32,721 nucleotides of DNA from Nocardia carnea. GTDB taxonomy: Bacteria; Actinomycetota; Actinomycetes; Mycobacteriales; Mycobacteriaceae. The DNA lies in the NCBI RefSeq assembly GCF_029868855.1, contig NZ_JARWOV010000283.1, forward strand, positions 1 to 32,721, in the 5' to 3' direction. This document shows, one piece after another, positions 7,671 to 14,752 of the stretch. A program made the position numbers and the translations under genes. Numbering within the stretch: position 1 is the first letter of the stretch; each line of letters opens with the position of its first letter. Below the pieces are notes generated by a model that was not told the origin of the DNA, searched no databases, and saw only the letters and a program-made list of their open reading frames with translations.

Positions 7671-8324
7671 TCAGAATTCCAGTTCGGACCAGGGAATGCT
7701 GATCGGGAACGGGTGGTTGATCGCGATCGCGCCCGCATCTGTGGGCGACCAGGCACCTGCCAGGATGTAGTTGGCACGGTGCAGCACCGTGATGCCGGGT
7801 TCGGGCGGCTGCACGTGCGGTACAAGGGTGTAGGCGTGTATGTGGGCGATCTCGCTGCGCTGCGTCGCCAGCGTCACCTCCCAGTACCAGGGGATTCCGG
7901 CTTTCGCGTAGCGGGCCTTCTTCAACTCCATATCGGCATCCGAATTGGACGGCGACAACACTTCGCCCACCAGAACGACCTGGTCCGAGCGCACGTACTG
8001 ATACGGCTCGCGCATGCATCGATAGACCATGAAATCGGGGGTGACGAAATCCGACATTCCGGTTCGGCCGAAGAACACATTGGTTTCGGTGCTCACCCGC
8101 CAACATTGTTCGGGGTCGGCCGCCATAACTTCTCGCGCACATCGCCGCAGCCCACTCCACACCAGATTGGTGAATTCCTGATGCTCATGAGGGCCGCGTC
8201 GCAGCCACACCACTCGGCCCTCCCAGAGTTCGATGCGCTCAGCAACCTCCTCGGGCAGGTTCCCGAGCTCCTCCCAGGTCATGTACTCGGGGAGCTCGGG
8301 GCGCTGTACATCTGGCCGCGACAT
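7671..8324 (-). CDS. Uma2 family (DUF820) putative endonuclease
   Basis: The 217-aa product starts MSRPDVQRPE; a TTG six codons upstream is an alternative. MTWEELGNLPEEVAERIELWEGRVV matches the Uma2/DUF820 start (W-E-L...P-...R-E-L--G). The core has SDFVTPDFMVY, where the PD corresponds to the restriction-like PD-(D/E)xK fold, then VVLVGEVLSPSNSDADMELKKARYAKAGIPWYWEV, with E-V-SPS and the Lys of KKARYA-GIPWYW typical of the family. The nuclease activity of Uma2 proteins is predicted from fold and seldom demonstrated. It lies 119 bp upstream of the DUF1707 gene in the same orientation. No partner toxin, antitoxin or transposase is seen. Confidence 0.85.
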   Translation of the reverse strand: MSRPDVQRPELPEYMTWEELGNLPEEVAERIELWEGRVVWLRRGPHEHQEFTNLVWSGLRRCAREVMAADPEQCWRVSTETNVFFGRTGMSDFVTPDFMVYRCMREPYQYVRSDQVVLVGEVLSPSNSDADMELKKARYAKAGIPWYWEVTLATQRSEIAHIHAYTLVPHVQPPEPGITVLHRANYILAGAWSPTDAGAIAINHPFPISIPWSELEF

Positions 8325-8474
8325 GGTGCCATGGTAACCCAATCAGAGCTTTCACCTGCGGGTTTATCCAGCGCATGCGAACCCGCGTGGCGAGGGGCGG
8401 GATAGTTCGCAACGCTTGATCGAATGCGCACCCCGCCTCGCTGGTTCACTTCAGCACAGCGCGTTCCGGCGAGT

Positions 8475-8511
8475 CTGAAAGGGCTTTCAGCTGGTTTCAG
8501 GTGTCTTTCAG
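8475..8511 (+). promoter_or_regulatory. Phased TTTCAG repeat array upstream of the 62-aa ORF
   Basis: CTGAAAG-GG-CTTTCAG (8475-8490) is a perfect 7-bp-arm dyad. Its right arm starts a series of three TTTCAG direct repeats at 8485, 8495 and 8506, that is 10 and 11 bp apart, one helical turn each. Such phased repeats are typical operators for activators that bind cooperatively on one DNA face. It is the main non-coding signal in the 246-bp gap between the Uma2 gene and the small ORF. The binding protein is unknown. Confidence 0.5.
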
Positions 8512-8570
8512 CACGCTCCTGCCACTGTGGCGCTCGACATCATCAGCAACGGTGAGAGGGGCGAGCAGGC

Positions 8571-8759
8571 ATGGAGCAGAACGTACGTATCGACGGGGAT
8601 CCTTACCGGGTGATCGGCCGGGCGCGGCTGGCGCCGGTGTCGCGCGCGTGCTACGGCAAGTACCGGTTCACGCTGCGCCGGATGACCGACGGAACCCTGT
8701 GGACGACCTTCGGCACCAGGATAAGCCCGGCGTCGGAGCTGGTGCGGCAGGATGCCTGA
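8571..8759 (+). CDS. Small uncharacterised protein (62 aa)
   Basis: An ATG with GAGAGGGG about ten bases upstream begins a 62-codon frame. The product MEQNVRIDGDPYRVIGRARL... has a run of Arg/Lys and alternating hydrophobic residues (YRVIGRAR, YGKYRFTLRRM, TLWTTFGTRI) that would suit a small beta-barrel or beta-sheet domain. No signal peptide, membrane helix or cysteine motif that I recognise; it has one Cys. I do not recognise the family. The ribosome site, high-GC codon ends and the repeat array upstream favour a real gene. It is followed by a GNAT gene 48 bp downstream, which may be in the same transcript. Confidence 0.5.
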   Translation: MEQNVRIDGDPYRVIGRARLAPVSRACYGKYRFTLRRMTDGTLWTTFGTRISPASELVRQDA

Positions 8760-8807
8760 GGCGAGTAATCACTTGTGGCATAAGTATTTTCGGCGGAGCA
8801 TCGGGGA

Positions 8808-9299
8808 ATGGTGATACGAACGATCGGACCGGATGAATGGCCGACCGCGCGGACGGTGCGGCTGGATGCGCTCGCCGGGTCGCCCTCGGGCACCTTCTCC
8901 ACCACCCATGCCGAAGCCGCGCAATGGAGTGAACAGCAGTGGCGGGAGTGGACGGCCCGGCGCCATCCGTTTTTCGTCGCCGTGGCGGAGTCGGGTCCGG
9001 TGGGTTCGGCGGGCGTCATCGTCACCGCCGGCGGGCCCGAACTGGTATCCGTGTGGACCGCTCCCGCGGCGCGGCGGACCGGTGTCTCCGACCAGTTGGT
9101 GCAAGCCGTAGCCGAGTGGGCGCGCGCAGCCGGGCACCGGAAGTTGCGGCTGTGGGTGCTCGACGGCAATCGGGCCGCCGAGCAGTTGTATCTACGCAAC
9201 GGGTTCACCCGCACCGGCGCTGTCCAGGCGTGCGGTACCGACGATCCGCGACCCGAGAACGAGATGGCGTTGTCACTGCCACCGATCCACCCGCGGTGA
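8808..9299 (+). CDS. GNAT family N-acetyltransferase
   Basis: The 163-aa product has the single GNAT fold. IRTIGPDEWPTARTVRLDAL is the first strand and helix; GSAGVIVTAGGPELVSVWTAPAARRTGVSDQLVQAVAEWARAAG is motif A, where the usual R-x-x-G-x-G/A acetyl-CoA loop reads RRTGVSD. It is followed by LRLWVLDGNRAAEQLYLRNGFTRTG, the N-RA--LY---GF motif B. Substrate cannot be deduced: the family acetylates amines on antibiotics, amino acids or proteins. It lies 76 bp upstream of another GNAT gene in the same orientation. Confidence 0.88.
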   Translation: MVIRTIGPDEWPTARTVRLDALAGSPSGTFSTTHAEAAQWSEQQWREWTARRHPFFVAVAESGPVGSAGVIVTAGGPELVSVWTAPAARRTGVSDQLVQAVAEWARAAGHRKLRLWVLDGNRAAEQLYLRNGFTRTGAVQACGTDDPRPENEMALSLPPIHPR

Positions 9300-9375
9300 A
9301 CGTCGAAGACGTCACCGTGTCGGCGGGTTCACCGGTTCCGGAAAAATCATTTGTCAAGGCCGCTTCCGGCAGCGA

Positions 9376-9870
9376 ATGTTGGGTCTCGTGACGACCGACG
9401 ACGCCGACCCGACCGCCCGACTGCCCGAACCGACCACCCCGACTATCCGTCCCTACCGTCCCGAGGACGAAGAGGCCGTGGTCGGGCTCTGGAGCCGCGC
9501 CACCCGCATCGCGCATCCATTCATCGCGAACGAGGGCACCGGGGAGCGGGAGCGCAAGCTTCGGGAGATCTACCTCGTCCAGGCCGACAACTGGGTCGCC
9601 GAGGTCCCGGCCGGGGGTGTAGTCGGGCTGATGGGGCTGCTCGATGCCGAGATCGGCGGATTGTTCGTCGACCCCGGAGCGCAGAAAATGGGCATCGGAA
9701 GGCAGTTGGTCGCTCACGCGCTTCGTCTTCACGGCACAGTGACGCTGGATGTTTTCGAGCTCAACAAGGCCGCTCGCGCCTTTTATGCCCGCCTCGGTTT
9801 CCGTGAGATCGGCCGTCATCCCGAGCCCGATACCGGCTTCACCGCCATCACTCTCGAACTCACCGCCTGA
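9376..9870 (+). CDS. GNAT family N-acetyltransferase (YjaB-like)
   Basis: The 164-aa product has a ~22-residue leader and then TIRPYRPEDEEAVVGLWSRATRIAHPFI, a start typical of the YjaB/PhnO-like GNAT group. The acetyl-CoA loop is IGGLFVDPGAQKMGIGRQLVAHAL (Q-x-x-G-I-G), and DVFELNKAARAFYARLGFREIGR is motif B. A GTG at 9388 (VTTDDAD) is an alternative start. It shares little beyond the fold with the GNAT gene just before it, so the pair is not a recent duplication. Substrate unknown. Confidence 0.87.
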   Translation: MLGLVTTDDADPTARLPEPTTPTIRPYRPEDEEAVVGLWSRATRIAHPFIANEGTGERERKLREIYLVQADNWVAEVPAGGVVGLMGLLDAEIGGLFVDPGAQKMGIGRQLVAHALRLHGTVTLDVFELNKAARAFYARLGFREIGRHPEPDTGFTAITLELTA

Positions 9871-9876
9871 CCTCTT

Positions 9877-9905
9877 TCCGCATATGCGGATATATAGTCC
9901 GATAT
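9877..9905 (+). promoter_or_regulatory. Palindromic operator and leaderless promoter of the molybdate operon
   Basis: TCCGCATATGCGGA (9877-9890) is a perfect 14-bp palindrome. It overlaps a second dyad, CGGA-N7-TCCG (9887-9901). A -10-like TATAGT lies at 9893-9898, so transcription would start at about 9905-9906, exactly at the GTG start codon; no Shine-Dalgarno sequence is present. This fits a leaderless mRNA, common in actinobacteria, with an operator covering the promoter. The encoded HTH-Mop protein is the natural candidate to bind it. Confidence 0.55.
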
Positions 9906-10304
9906 GTGACGTATCTGCGGATCAAAGACGCTGCCGGGCTGCTCGGCGTCAGCGATGACACCGTACGCCGCTGGATAGATCAGGGGCGGCTGCCGTCGGT
10001 CCAGTTGGAGAACGGGCGCAAAGGCGTCCGCGGGCAGGATCTGGCCGAGTTCGCGCGGGAGATCGCCGACGCGCCCGAACCGGGCGTAACCGTGGCGGCC
10101 TCGGCGCGCAACCGGATGCGTGGCATTGTGACCAGGGTGCTCACCGATACCGTGATGGCGCAGGTGGAGATGCAGGCCGGGCCGTTCCGGCTGGTATCGC
10201 TGCTGAGCCGGGAATCGGTGGAAGAACTCGGGCTCGAAGTGGGCAGTGTGGCGGTGGCGTCGGTGAAATCGACGCATGTGGTCGTCGAGATACCGGAGAA
10301 CTGA
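9906..10304 (+). CDS. HTH-Mop domain molybdate-responsive regulator
   Basis: The 132-aa product joins two domains. Residues 1-50 are an excisionase/MerR-like helix-turn-helix (YLRIKDAAGLLGVSDDTVRRWIDQGRLPS). Residues ~65-131 are a single Mop/TOBE domain (ARNRMRGIVTRVLTDTVMAQVEMQAGPFRLVSLLSRESVEELGL...VASVKSTHVVVE), which in this family binds molybdate or tungstate at subunit interfaces. It overlaps modA by one base (TGATG) and so heads the modABC operon. By context it senses intracellular molybdate and represses the operon, in the place ModE holds in proteobacteria; ModE has a different DNA-binding domain. The domain reading is solid; the regulatory role is inferred. Confidence 0.85.
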   Translation: MTYLRIKDAAGLLGVSDDTVRRWIDQGRLPSVQLENGRKGVRGQDLAEFAREIADAPEPGVTVAASARNRMRGIVTRVLTDTVMAQVEMQAGPFRLVSLLSRESVEELGLEVGSVAVASVKSTHVVVEIPEN

Positions 10305-11104
10305 TGAAAACGGTGATAGGTCACGTAGTGCGCTGTCTGACCGCCGCGGTTGCGCTGGTCGTGGTGCTGGCCGGCTGCGCGTCGGAGAACTCCGGGGGCG
10401 AATCCAGCGGCGGGCCGGGCGACGGACTCGGCGGCACCCTCACCGTGTTCGCGGCGGCCTCACTCACCGAAGCGTTCACCACCCTCGGTGAACAGTTCGA
10501 GGACGCCCACCCGGACGTGGATGTGGTGTTCAGTTTCGCGGGCAGTTCCGCACTGGCCGAACAGATCCGGCAGGGCGCACCGGCCGATGTGTTCGCCTCG
10601 GCCGCCCCGAAGAATATGGAACAGGTGGTCGTCTCCGGTGATATCACCGGCGGGCCGGTGACGTTCGCCCGGAACCGTCTCGAGATCGCGGTGCCCACCG
10701 GGAATCCGGGCAGTATCAGCGGTCTCGCCGATTTCGGCCGTCCCGAACCGCGGATCGCGCTGTGTGCCGAGCAGGTGCCCTGCGGGGCGGCGGCCGATAA
10801 GGCCTTCGCCACGGCCGGTGTCACCCCGCAACCCGACACCCGGGAACCGGATGTGAAAGCGGTACTGACCAAGGTCACGCTCGGCGAGGTGGATGCCGCG
10901 CTGGTATACCGGACGGATATCCGCGCCGGGGGCGAAAAGGTGACCGGGATCGAGTTCCCCGAATCGGAGAAGGCGATCAACGACTATCAGATCGCGTCGG
11001 TGGCCGCGGCACCGAACCCGGCTGCTGCGGCGGCGTTCGTCGATTTCACGTTGACTCCGCAGGCTCGATCGGTCTTCGCCACGGCCGGTTTCGACGCTCC
11101 GTGA
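10304..11104 (+). CDS. modA: Molybdate ABC transporter substrate-binding lipoprotein
   Basis: The 266-aa precursor has a lipoprotein signal: a short basic N-terminus, hydrophobic core, and lipobox LAGC with Cys25 as the lipidated residue. The mature part begins with a Ser/Gly-rich linker, then TLTVFAAASLTEAFTTLGEQFE, the A-A-SL----- oxyanion-binding start of ModA proteins. FSFAGSSALAEQIRQGAPADVFASAA is the second classic segment, and VDAALVYRTDI the third. It captures molybdate (or tungstate) outside the membrane and hands it to ModBC. It is translationally coupled at both ends: one base overlap with the regulator gene and four with modB. Confidence 0.95.
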   Translation: MKTVIGHVVRCLTAAVALVVVLAGCASENSGGESSGGPGDGLGGTLTVFAAASLTEAFTTLGEQFEDAHPDVDVVFSFAGSSALAEQIRQGAPADVFASAAPKNMEQVVVSGDITGGPVTFARNRLEIAVPTGNPGSISGLADFGRPEPRIALCAEQVPCGAAADKAFATAGVTPQPDTREPDVKAVLTKVTLGEVDAALVYRTDIRAGGEKVTGIEFPESEKAINDYQIASVAAAPNPAAAAAFVDFTLTPQARSVFATAGFDAP

Positions 11105-11982
11105 CCGGCGGGTCCGCCCGGCGGCCGGCGGCGACGCCGCATCGACCATCGACACCGCTGCCATCCCGCGTAAACGTATTGCGCCGGCGCCGGGCGATAC
11201 GCGGACGGCGACCGTTGGTGCTGCTGGTACCCGCGATGCTGGGCCTGCTGTTCCTGATGGTTCCGTTGGCGGGACTGCTGATCCGCGCGCCGTGGCAGGG
11301 TCTTCCGGAACGATTGTTCAGCGCGGAAGTCGGGCAGGCACTGCGGCTGTCGCTGGTGTGCGCGAGCCTGGCCACGGTGCTGTGCCTGCTGCTGGGTATC
11401 CCGCTCGCCTGGCTGCTGGCCCGCGGTGATCTACCCGGGCGCGGTCTGGTCCGCGCGCTGGTCACCGTGCCGCTGGTACTACCGCCGGTGGTCGGCGGGG
11501 TAGCGCTACTGCTGGTGCTGGGCAGGCGCGGAGTGATCGGCCAGTACCTCTACGACTGGTTCGGTATCGCGCTGCCGTTCAGCACCGCCGGTGTGGTGGT
11601 CGCCGAGGCGTTCGTGGCCATGCCGTTCCTGGTGATCTCCGTGGAGGGCGCACTGCGCGGGGCCGACCCCCGGTACGAGGAGGCAGCCGCGACCCTGGGC
11701 GCTTCCCGCTGGCTCACTTTCCGGCGCGTTACGCTGCCCTCGATCCTGCCCGGCGTGGTGGCCGGAACGGTGCTGTGCTGGGCCCGGGCGCTCGGCGAAT
11801 TCGGTGCCACCATCACCTTCGCCGGTAACTTCCCGGGTCGCACCACGACGATGCCGCTGGCGGTGTATCTGGCACTGGAAACCGATCCCGCCGCCGCCAT
11901 CGTGCTGAGCCTGGTGTTGCTGCTGGTGTCGGTGGTGGTGCTGGCGGCGCTGCGAGAACGCTGGATCCGGGGGGCGATGTGA
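11101..11982 (+). CDS. modB: Molybdate ABC transporter permease
   Basis: The 293-aa product starts at a GTG overlapping the modA stop by four bases (GTGA). After a basic, poorly conserved ~45-residue N-terminus, there are about six membrane helices. The cytosolic coupling loop EAAATLGASRWLTFRRVTLPSILPG is the EAA motif that contacts the ATPase. PLVLPPVVGGVALLLVLGRRG and GEFGATITFAGNFPGRTTTMPLAVY are ModB hallmarks. It forms the homodimeric channel for molybdate. The N-terminal extension is longer than in the Escherichia coli protein (about 229 aa), so a later start is possible, but the overlap with modA favours this one. Confidence 0.94.
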   Translation: MTGGSARRPAATPHRPSTPLPSRVNVLRRRRAIRGRRPLVLLVPAMLGLLFLMVPLAGLLIRAPWQGLPERLFSAEVGQALRLSLVCASLATVLCLLLGIPLAWLLARGDLPGRGLVRALVTVPLVLPPVVGGVALLLVLGRRGVIGQYLYDWFGIALPFSTAGVVVAEAFVAMPFLVISVEGALRGADPRYEEAAATLGASRWLTFRRVTLPSILPGVVAGTVLCWARALGEFGATITFAGNFPGRTTTMPLAVYLALETDPAAAIVLSLVLLLVSVVVLAALRERWIRGAM

Positions 11983-13028
11983 CACTCACGGCGCAATTGC
12001 GGGTGACCCGCGGCGAATTCACCCTCGACCTGGATCTCGACCTGGCCCCCGGGGAGGTCGTCGCGCTGCTCGGCCCCAACGGTGCCGGGAAGAGCACCGC
12101 GTTGCGGGCGCTGGCCGGGCTGACCCCGCTGACCGAGGGTTCGATCCTTCTGAACGACCAGGTCTGGGACGCGCCGCCCACCGAATTCGTTCCCGCCGAA
12201 CACCGTTCGGTCGGCGTGGTGTTCCAGGACTATCTACTCTTCGCCCATCTCGACGCCCTCGACAACGTCGCGTTCGGACCGCGCGCCAGGGGTATGCGGC
12301 GGGCTGCGGCCCGCGAACACGCCGCGCAGTGGCTGCGCCGGGTGGGATTGACCGACCGTGCCCGAGCCCGGCCGCGGGAACTCTCGGGTGGTCAGGCGCA
12401 GCGGGTCGCGCTGGCCCGGGCTCTGGCCGTCGAACCGGCGCTGCTGTTACTGGACGAACCACTGGCCGCGCTGGATGCCGCCACCCGGGTACGGGTGCGC
12501 GCCGAATTGGCCCACCATCTCGGCGATTATCCCGGGCATACGCTGCTGGTCACGCACGATCCGCTGGACGCGATGGTGCTGGCCGACCGGCTGGTGATCG
12601 TGGAGAACGGAGCTGTGGTGCAGCAGGGACCGCCCGCCGAGGTCGCGCGGCGCCCACGCTCGGACTATGTGGCGGATCTGGTGGGACTCAACCTTTTCCG
12701 GGGGGCGGCGACGGGAACCCGGGTGCGACTCGACGGTGGTGGTGAACTCACCGTCGCCGAACCCGCCACCGGCCCCGTGTATCTGACCTTCGCGCCGTCG
12801 GCCGTCGGCCTGCATCCCGAACGTCCCGGTGGGAGCCCGCGCAATACCTGGCAGGTGACCGTTGCGGGTCTCGAACAGCACGCCCATACCGTGCGGGTTC
12901 GCCTCGACGGCGCGGTGCCGGCGCTGGCCGACATCACCCCCGCCACAGTCGCCGAACTGCGGATCGGACCCGGAACGGAGTTGTGGGCGGCGCTCAAGGC
13001 CACCGAGATCCATACCTATCCAGCTTGA
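11979..13028 (+). CDS. modC: Molybdate ABC transporter ATP-binding protein
   Basis: The 349-aa product starts at a GTG overlapping modB by four bases. Walker A is GPNGAGKST at 32-40, the Q-loop is VFQDYLLF near 81-88, the signature LSGGQ at 135-139, Walker B LLLLDE at 155-160, followed by the D-loop AALDA and the switch His in LLVTHD. Residues from about 225 form an accessory domain, and the last ~65 (NTWQVTVAGLEQHAHTVRVRLDG... GTELWAALKATEI) a TOBE/Mop-like domain that can sense molybdate and inhibit transport. It powers ModB. Convergent with the MarR gene downstream, 49 bp apart. Confidence 0.94.
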   Translation: MTLTAQLRVTRGEFTLDLDLDLAPGEVVALLGPNGAGKSTALRALAGLTPLTEGSILLNDQVWDAPPTEFVPAEHRSVGVVFQDYLLFAHLDALDNVAFGPRARGMRRAAAREHAAQWLRRVGLTDRARARPRELSGGQAQRVALARALAVEPALLLLDEPLAALDAATRVRVRAELAHHLGDYPGHTLLVTHDPLDAMVLADRLVIVENGAVVQQGPPAEVARRPRSDYVADLVGLNLFRGAATGTRVRLDGGGELTVAEPATGPVYLTFAPSAVGLHPERPGGSPRNTWQVTVAGLEQHAHTVRVRLDGAVPALADITPATVAELRIGPGTELWAALKATEIHTYPA

Positions 13029-13077
13029 CGGGGCAGAAAGCGCGGGCCACCCGTCCACGCGGATCGGACAGCTCGAC

Positions 13078-13539
13078 CTACCCCGAGTCGTCGAGGCGTT
13101 CGAGAACGCGGCCGACAATGGCGCCGAAAGCTTCCACCTGCTCGTCGGTGAGCGCATCGAACAACAGCTCACGCACGGCGTCCACGTGACCTGGGGCGGC
13201 CTGCTCGATGGCCGTGCGACCCTGCTCGGTGAGCACGATAAAGGCGCCACGCGCATCGTCGGGGCAGTCCTCGCGCCGCACCAGTCCACGCTTCTGCATA
13301 CGTCCGAGATGGTGTGACAGCCGGCTCTTCTCCCATTGCAGAAGCTGCCCCAGCTCACCCACCCGCAACCGGGGTTCCGGCTGATCGGTGAGCCGGACCA
13401 GGACCTCGAAATCGGACAGCGACAGTCCGGAGTCGTGTTGCAACTGCCGGTGCAACCGGGCACTCAGCTGAGTGTGCATCGCCAAGTAGCCCCGCCAGGC
13501 ACGGCTCTCCCGCTCGTCGAGCCATCGCGTCTCGGTCAT
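13078..13539 (-). CDS. MarR family transcriptional regulator
   Basis: The 153-aa product starts MTETRWLDERESRAW. The winged helix is at about 45-105: LSLSDFEVLVRLTDQPEPRLRVGELGQLLQWEKSRLSHHLGRMQKRGLVRREDCPDDARGAFIVLTEQGR, with the D-R-A/-G wing signature DCPDDARGAFIVLTEQGR of MarR proteins. The N- and C-terminal helices form the dimer. There is no conserved Cys of the OhrR redox type near the N-terminus. It is divergent from a yceI gene, and the gap holds two TGACAYATCA boxes, one next to each start, suggesting that it represses both. The ligand is unknown; MarR/YceI pairs of this kind are common in actinobacteria. Confidence 0.9.
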   Translation of the reverse strand: MTETRWLDERESRAWRGYLAMHTQLSARLHRQLQHDSGLSLSDFEVLVRLTDQPEPRLRVGELGQLLQWEKSRLSHHLGRMQKRGLVRREDCPDDARGAFIVLTEQGRTAIEQAAPGHVDAVRELLFDALTDEQVEAFGAIVGRVLERLDDSG

Positions 13540-13556
13540 ATGCCCAGCGTATCGCA

Positions 13557-13610
13557 GTAGTTGACATATCACCAATCTGGCAGCCACCATATGTATGACA
13601 CATCAACTAC
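13557..13610. promoter_or_regulatory. Two TGACAYATCA boxes in the MarR/YceI divergent region
   Basis: TGACATATCA (13562-13571) and TGACACATCA (13596-13605) are copies of one 10-bp site, each a TGA-N4-TCA dyad. They also lie in a larger inverted repeat: GTAGTTGA (13557-13564) and TCAACTAC (13603-13610), perfect 8-bp arms. Box 1 is 22 bp from the marR start, box 2 is 27 bp from the yceI start. This is the expected layout for a MarR dimer controlling both genes. Confidence 0.6.
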
Positions 13611-13632
13611 TTCCCCGAACCGGAGGCTTCCG

Positions 13633-14205
13633 ATGACCAGCGCGACGAACGTGAAAGAACTCAGCGGCACCTACACGCTCGACCCGACCCACACCCGGGT
13701 CGGTTTCGTCACCCGGCACGCGATGGTGACCAAGGTGCGCGGATCGTTCAACGAGTTCAGCGGCAGCGCCTACTTCGACAGCGAGAACCCGGCGAACTCC
13801 TCCGGCGAGGTCACCATCCAGGTCGCCAGCATCGACACCCGTAATGCCGATCGTGACAACCATCTGCGCGGCCTGGACTTCCTCGGCCTCGACGAGTATC
13901 CCGAGATCACCTTCCGCACGACGGCGATCTCCCCCACCGGCCCCGATACCTTCGACGTCACGGGCGACCTGACCATCAAGGGTGTCACCCGGCCCGTCAC
14001 GGTCCCGTTCACCTTCGAGGGACAGGCCAACGATCCGTTCGGCAACGTCCGAGTCGGTTTCGAGGGATCCACCACCATCAATCGCAAGGACTGGGGAATC
14101 ACCTGGAACGCGGCGCTGGAGACCGGCGGCGTACTGGTCTCCGACAAGGTCGTGCTGGAATTCGAGGTCTCGGCTATCAAGCAGGACGACTCGGCCCAGA
14201 ACTGA
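13633..14205 (+). CDS. YceI family protein
   Basis: The 190-aa product starts MTSATNVKELSG after CGGAGG. It shows the whole YceI lipocalin-like barrel: GTYTLDPTHTRVGFVTRHAMVTKVRGSFNEFSG, DTRNADRDNHLRGLDFLGLDEYPEITFRTT, GDLTIKGVTRPVTVPF and GFEGSTTINRKDWGITWN. YceI proteins bind isoprenoid or other lipophilic ligands in a long hydrophobic tunnel. Unlike the E. coli periplasmic protein, this one has no signal peptide, as is usual in actinobacteria, so it is probably cytosolic. The frame stays open to 13561, but that region is the operator. Expression is probably under the divergent MarR protein. Confidence 0.92.
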   Translation: MTSATNVKELSGTYTLDPTHTRVGFVTRHAMVTKVRGSFNEFSGSAYFDSENPANSSGEVTIQVASIDTRNADRDNHLRGLDFLGLDEYPEITFRTTAISPTGPDTFDVTGDLTIKGVTRPVTVPFTFEGQANDPFGNVRVGFEGSTTINRKDWGITWNAALETGGVLVSDKVVLEFEVSAIKQDDSAQN

Positions 14206-14224
14206 CGACCTGGGGAGCGCCGGT

Positions 14225-14635
14225 TCAGCCGAGCATCCGGCGCAACCCCAGATATTCGGCAAGCGCGAACACCGCGACCACGGCGGCACCGGCCAGCAGG
14301 AAAACGATCCCCGCGGCGGTGAGTGGAAGCAGACCGGACCCGGCCAGGGCGAGCATGCCCAGCACGGAAACACCGTTGACGGCGACCACCGCCCTCGCGT
14401 GCCGCGGCGAGATCAGCGGGTAGCCGGCGATGAGCAGCAGAACCAGCGCACCGCCGAGCATGGCCACACCGAACGGAATCGACCACGAGGTCGGCAGGCC
14501 CAGCGGACCCCGCAGTGGGACCGCGGCGGCGAGCATCAGGATGCCGAAGGCCCCGGTGCCCCAGCCGTCGAGCCGCAGGGTGCGGCGCAACAGATCGTCC
14601 TGGGCTACGGGGGCGGGTGCGGTGACGGTGTTCAT
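14225..14635 (-). CDS. Small four-helix membrane protein, unknown function
   Basis: The 136-aa product starts MNTVTAPAPVAQDDLLRRTLRLDGWGTGAFGILMLAAA. Four hydrophobic segments are visible at about 28-42, 50-66, 83-102 and 105-127. The short cytosolic N-terminus with LLR-TLRLDG and the pattern of four helices are seen in many unnamed actinobacterial membrane proteins that sit next to regulators. No catalytic motif is visible. It is divergent from an XRE-MmyB regulator with a perfect 17-bp dyad between them, so it is probably that regulator's target. Convergent with yceI, 19 bp apart. Confidence 0.75.
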   Translation of the reverse strand: MNTVTAPAPVAQDDLLRRTLRLDGWGTGAFGILMLAAAVPLRGPLGLPTSWSIPFGVAMLGGALVLLLIAGYPLISPRHARAVVAVNGVSVLGMLALAGSGLLPLTAAGIVFLLAGAAVVAVFALAEYLGLRRMLG

Positions 14636-14700
14636 GTTTCTGCCTTCCGGTCGGAGGTTCTGCTCGTCTCCGACTGTTCCCGGTGCGGGTCAGCGGCTCA

Positions 14701-14717
14701 ATGACCTCGGAGGTCAT
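14701..14717. promoter_or_regulatory. Perfect 17-bp dyad, candidate XRE regulator operator
   Basis: ATGACCTCGGAGGTCAT is perfectly symmetric about one central base (8-bp arms). It lies in the 117-bp gap between the membrane-protein gene and the XRE regulator, 35 bp from the regulator's GTG and 65 bp from the other start. The position suggests repression of both promoters by the XRE protein. Confidence 0.65.
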
Positions 14718-14752
14718 GGTCGCGATGCCCGGCCGCCGGATACGCTCGCGCC

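Noticed and set aside
7671..8324. Uma2 gene as sign of a transposon or defence island
   Set aside because: No transposase, terminal repeats, integrase or defence partners nearby; base composition matches the neighbours.
8808..9870. Tandem duplication of the two GNAT genes
   Set aside because: Beyond the common fold motifs the two proteins differ in start, loop sequence (RRTGVSD versus QKMGIGR) and C-terminus, so they are not recent copies.
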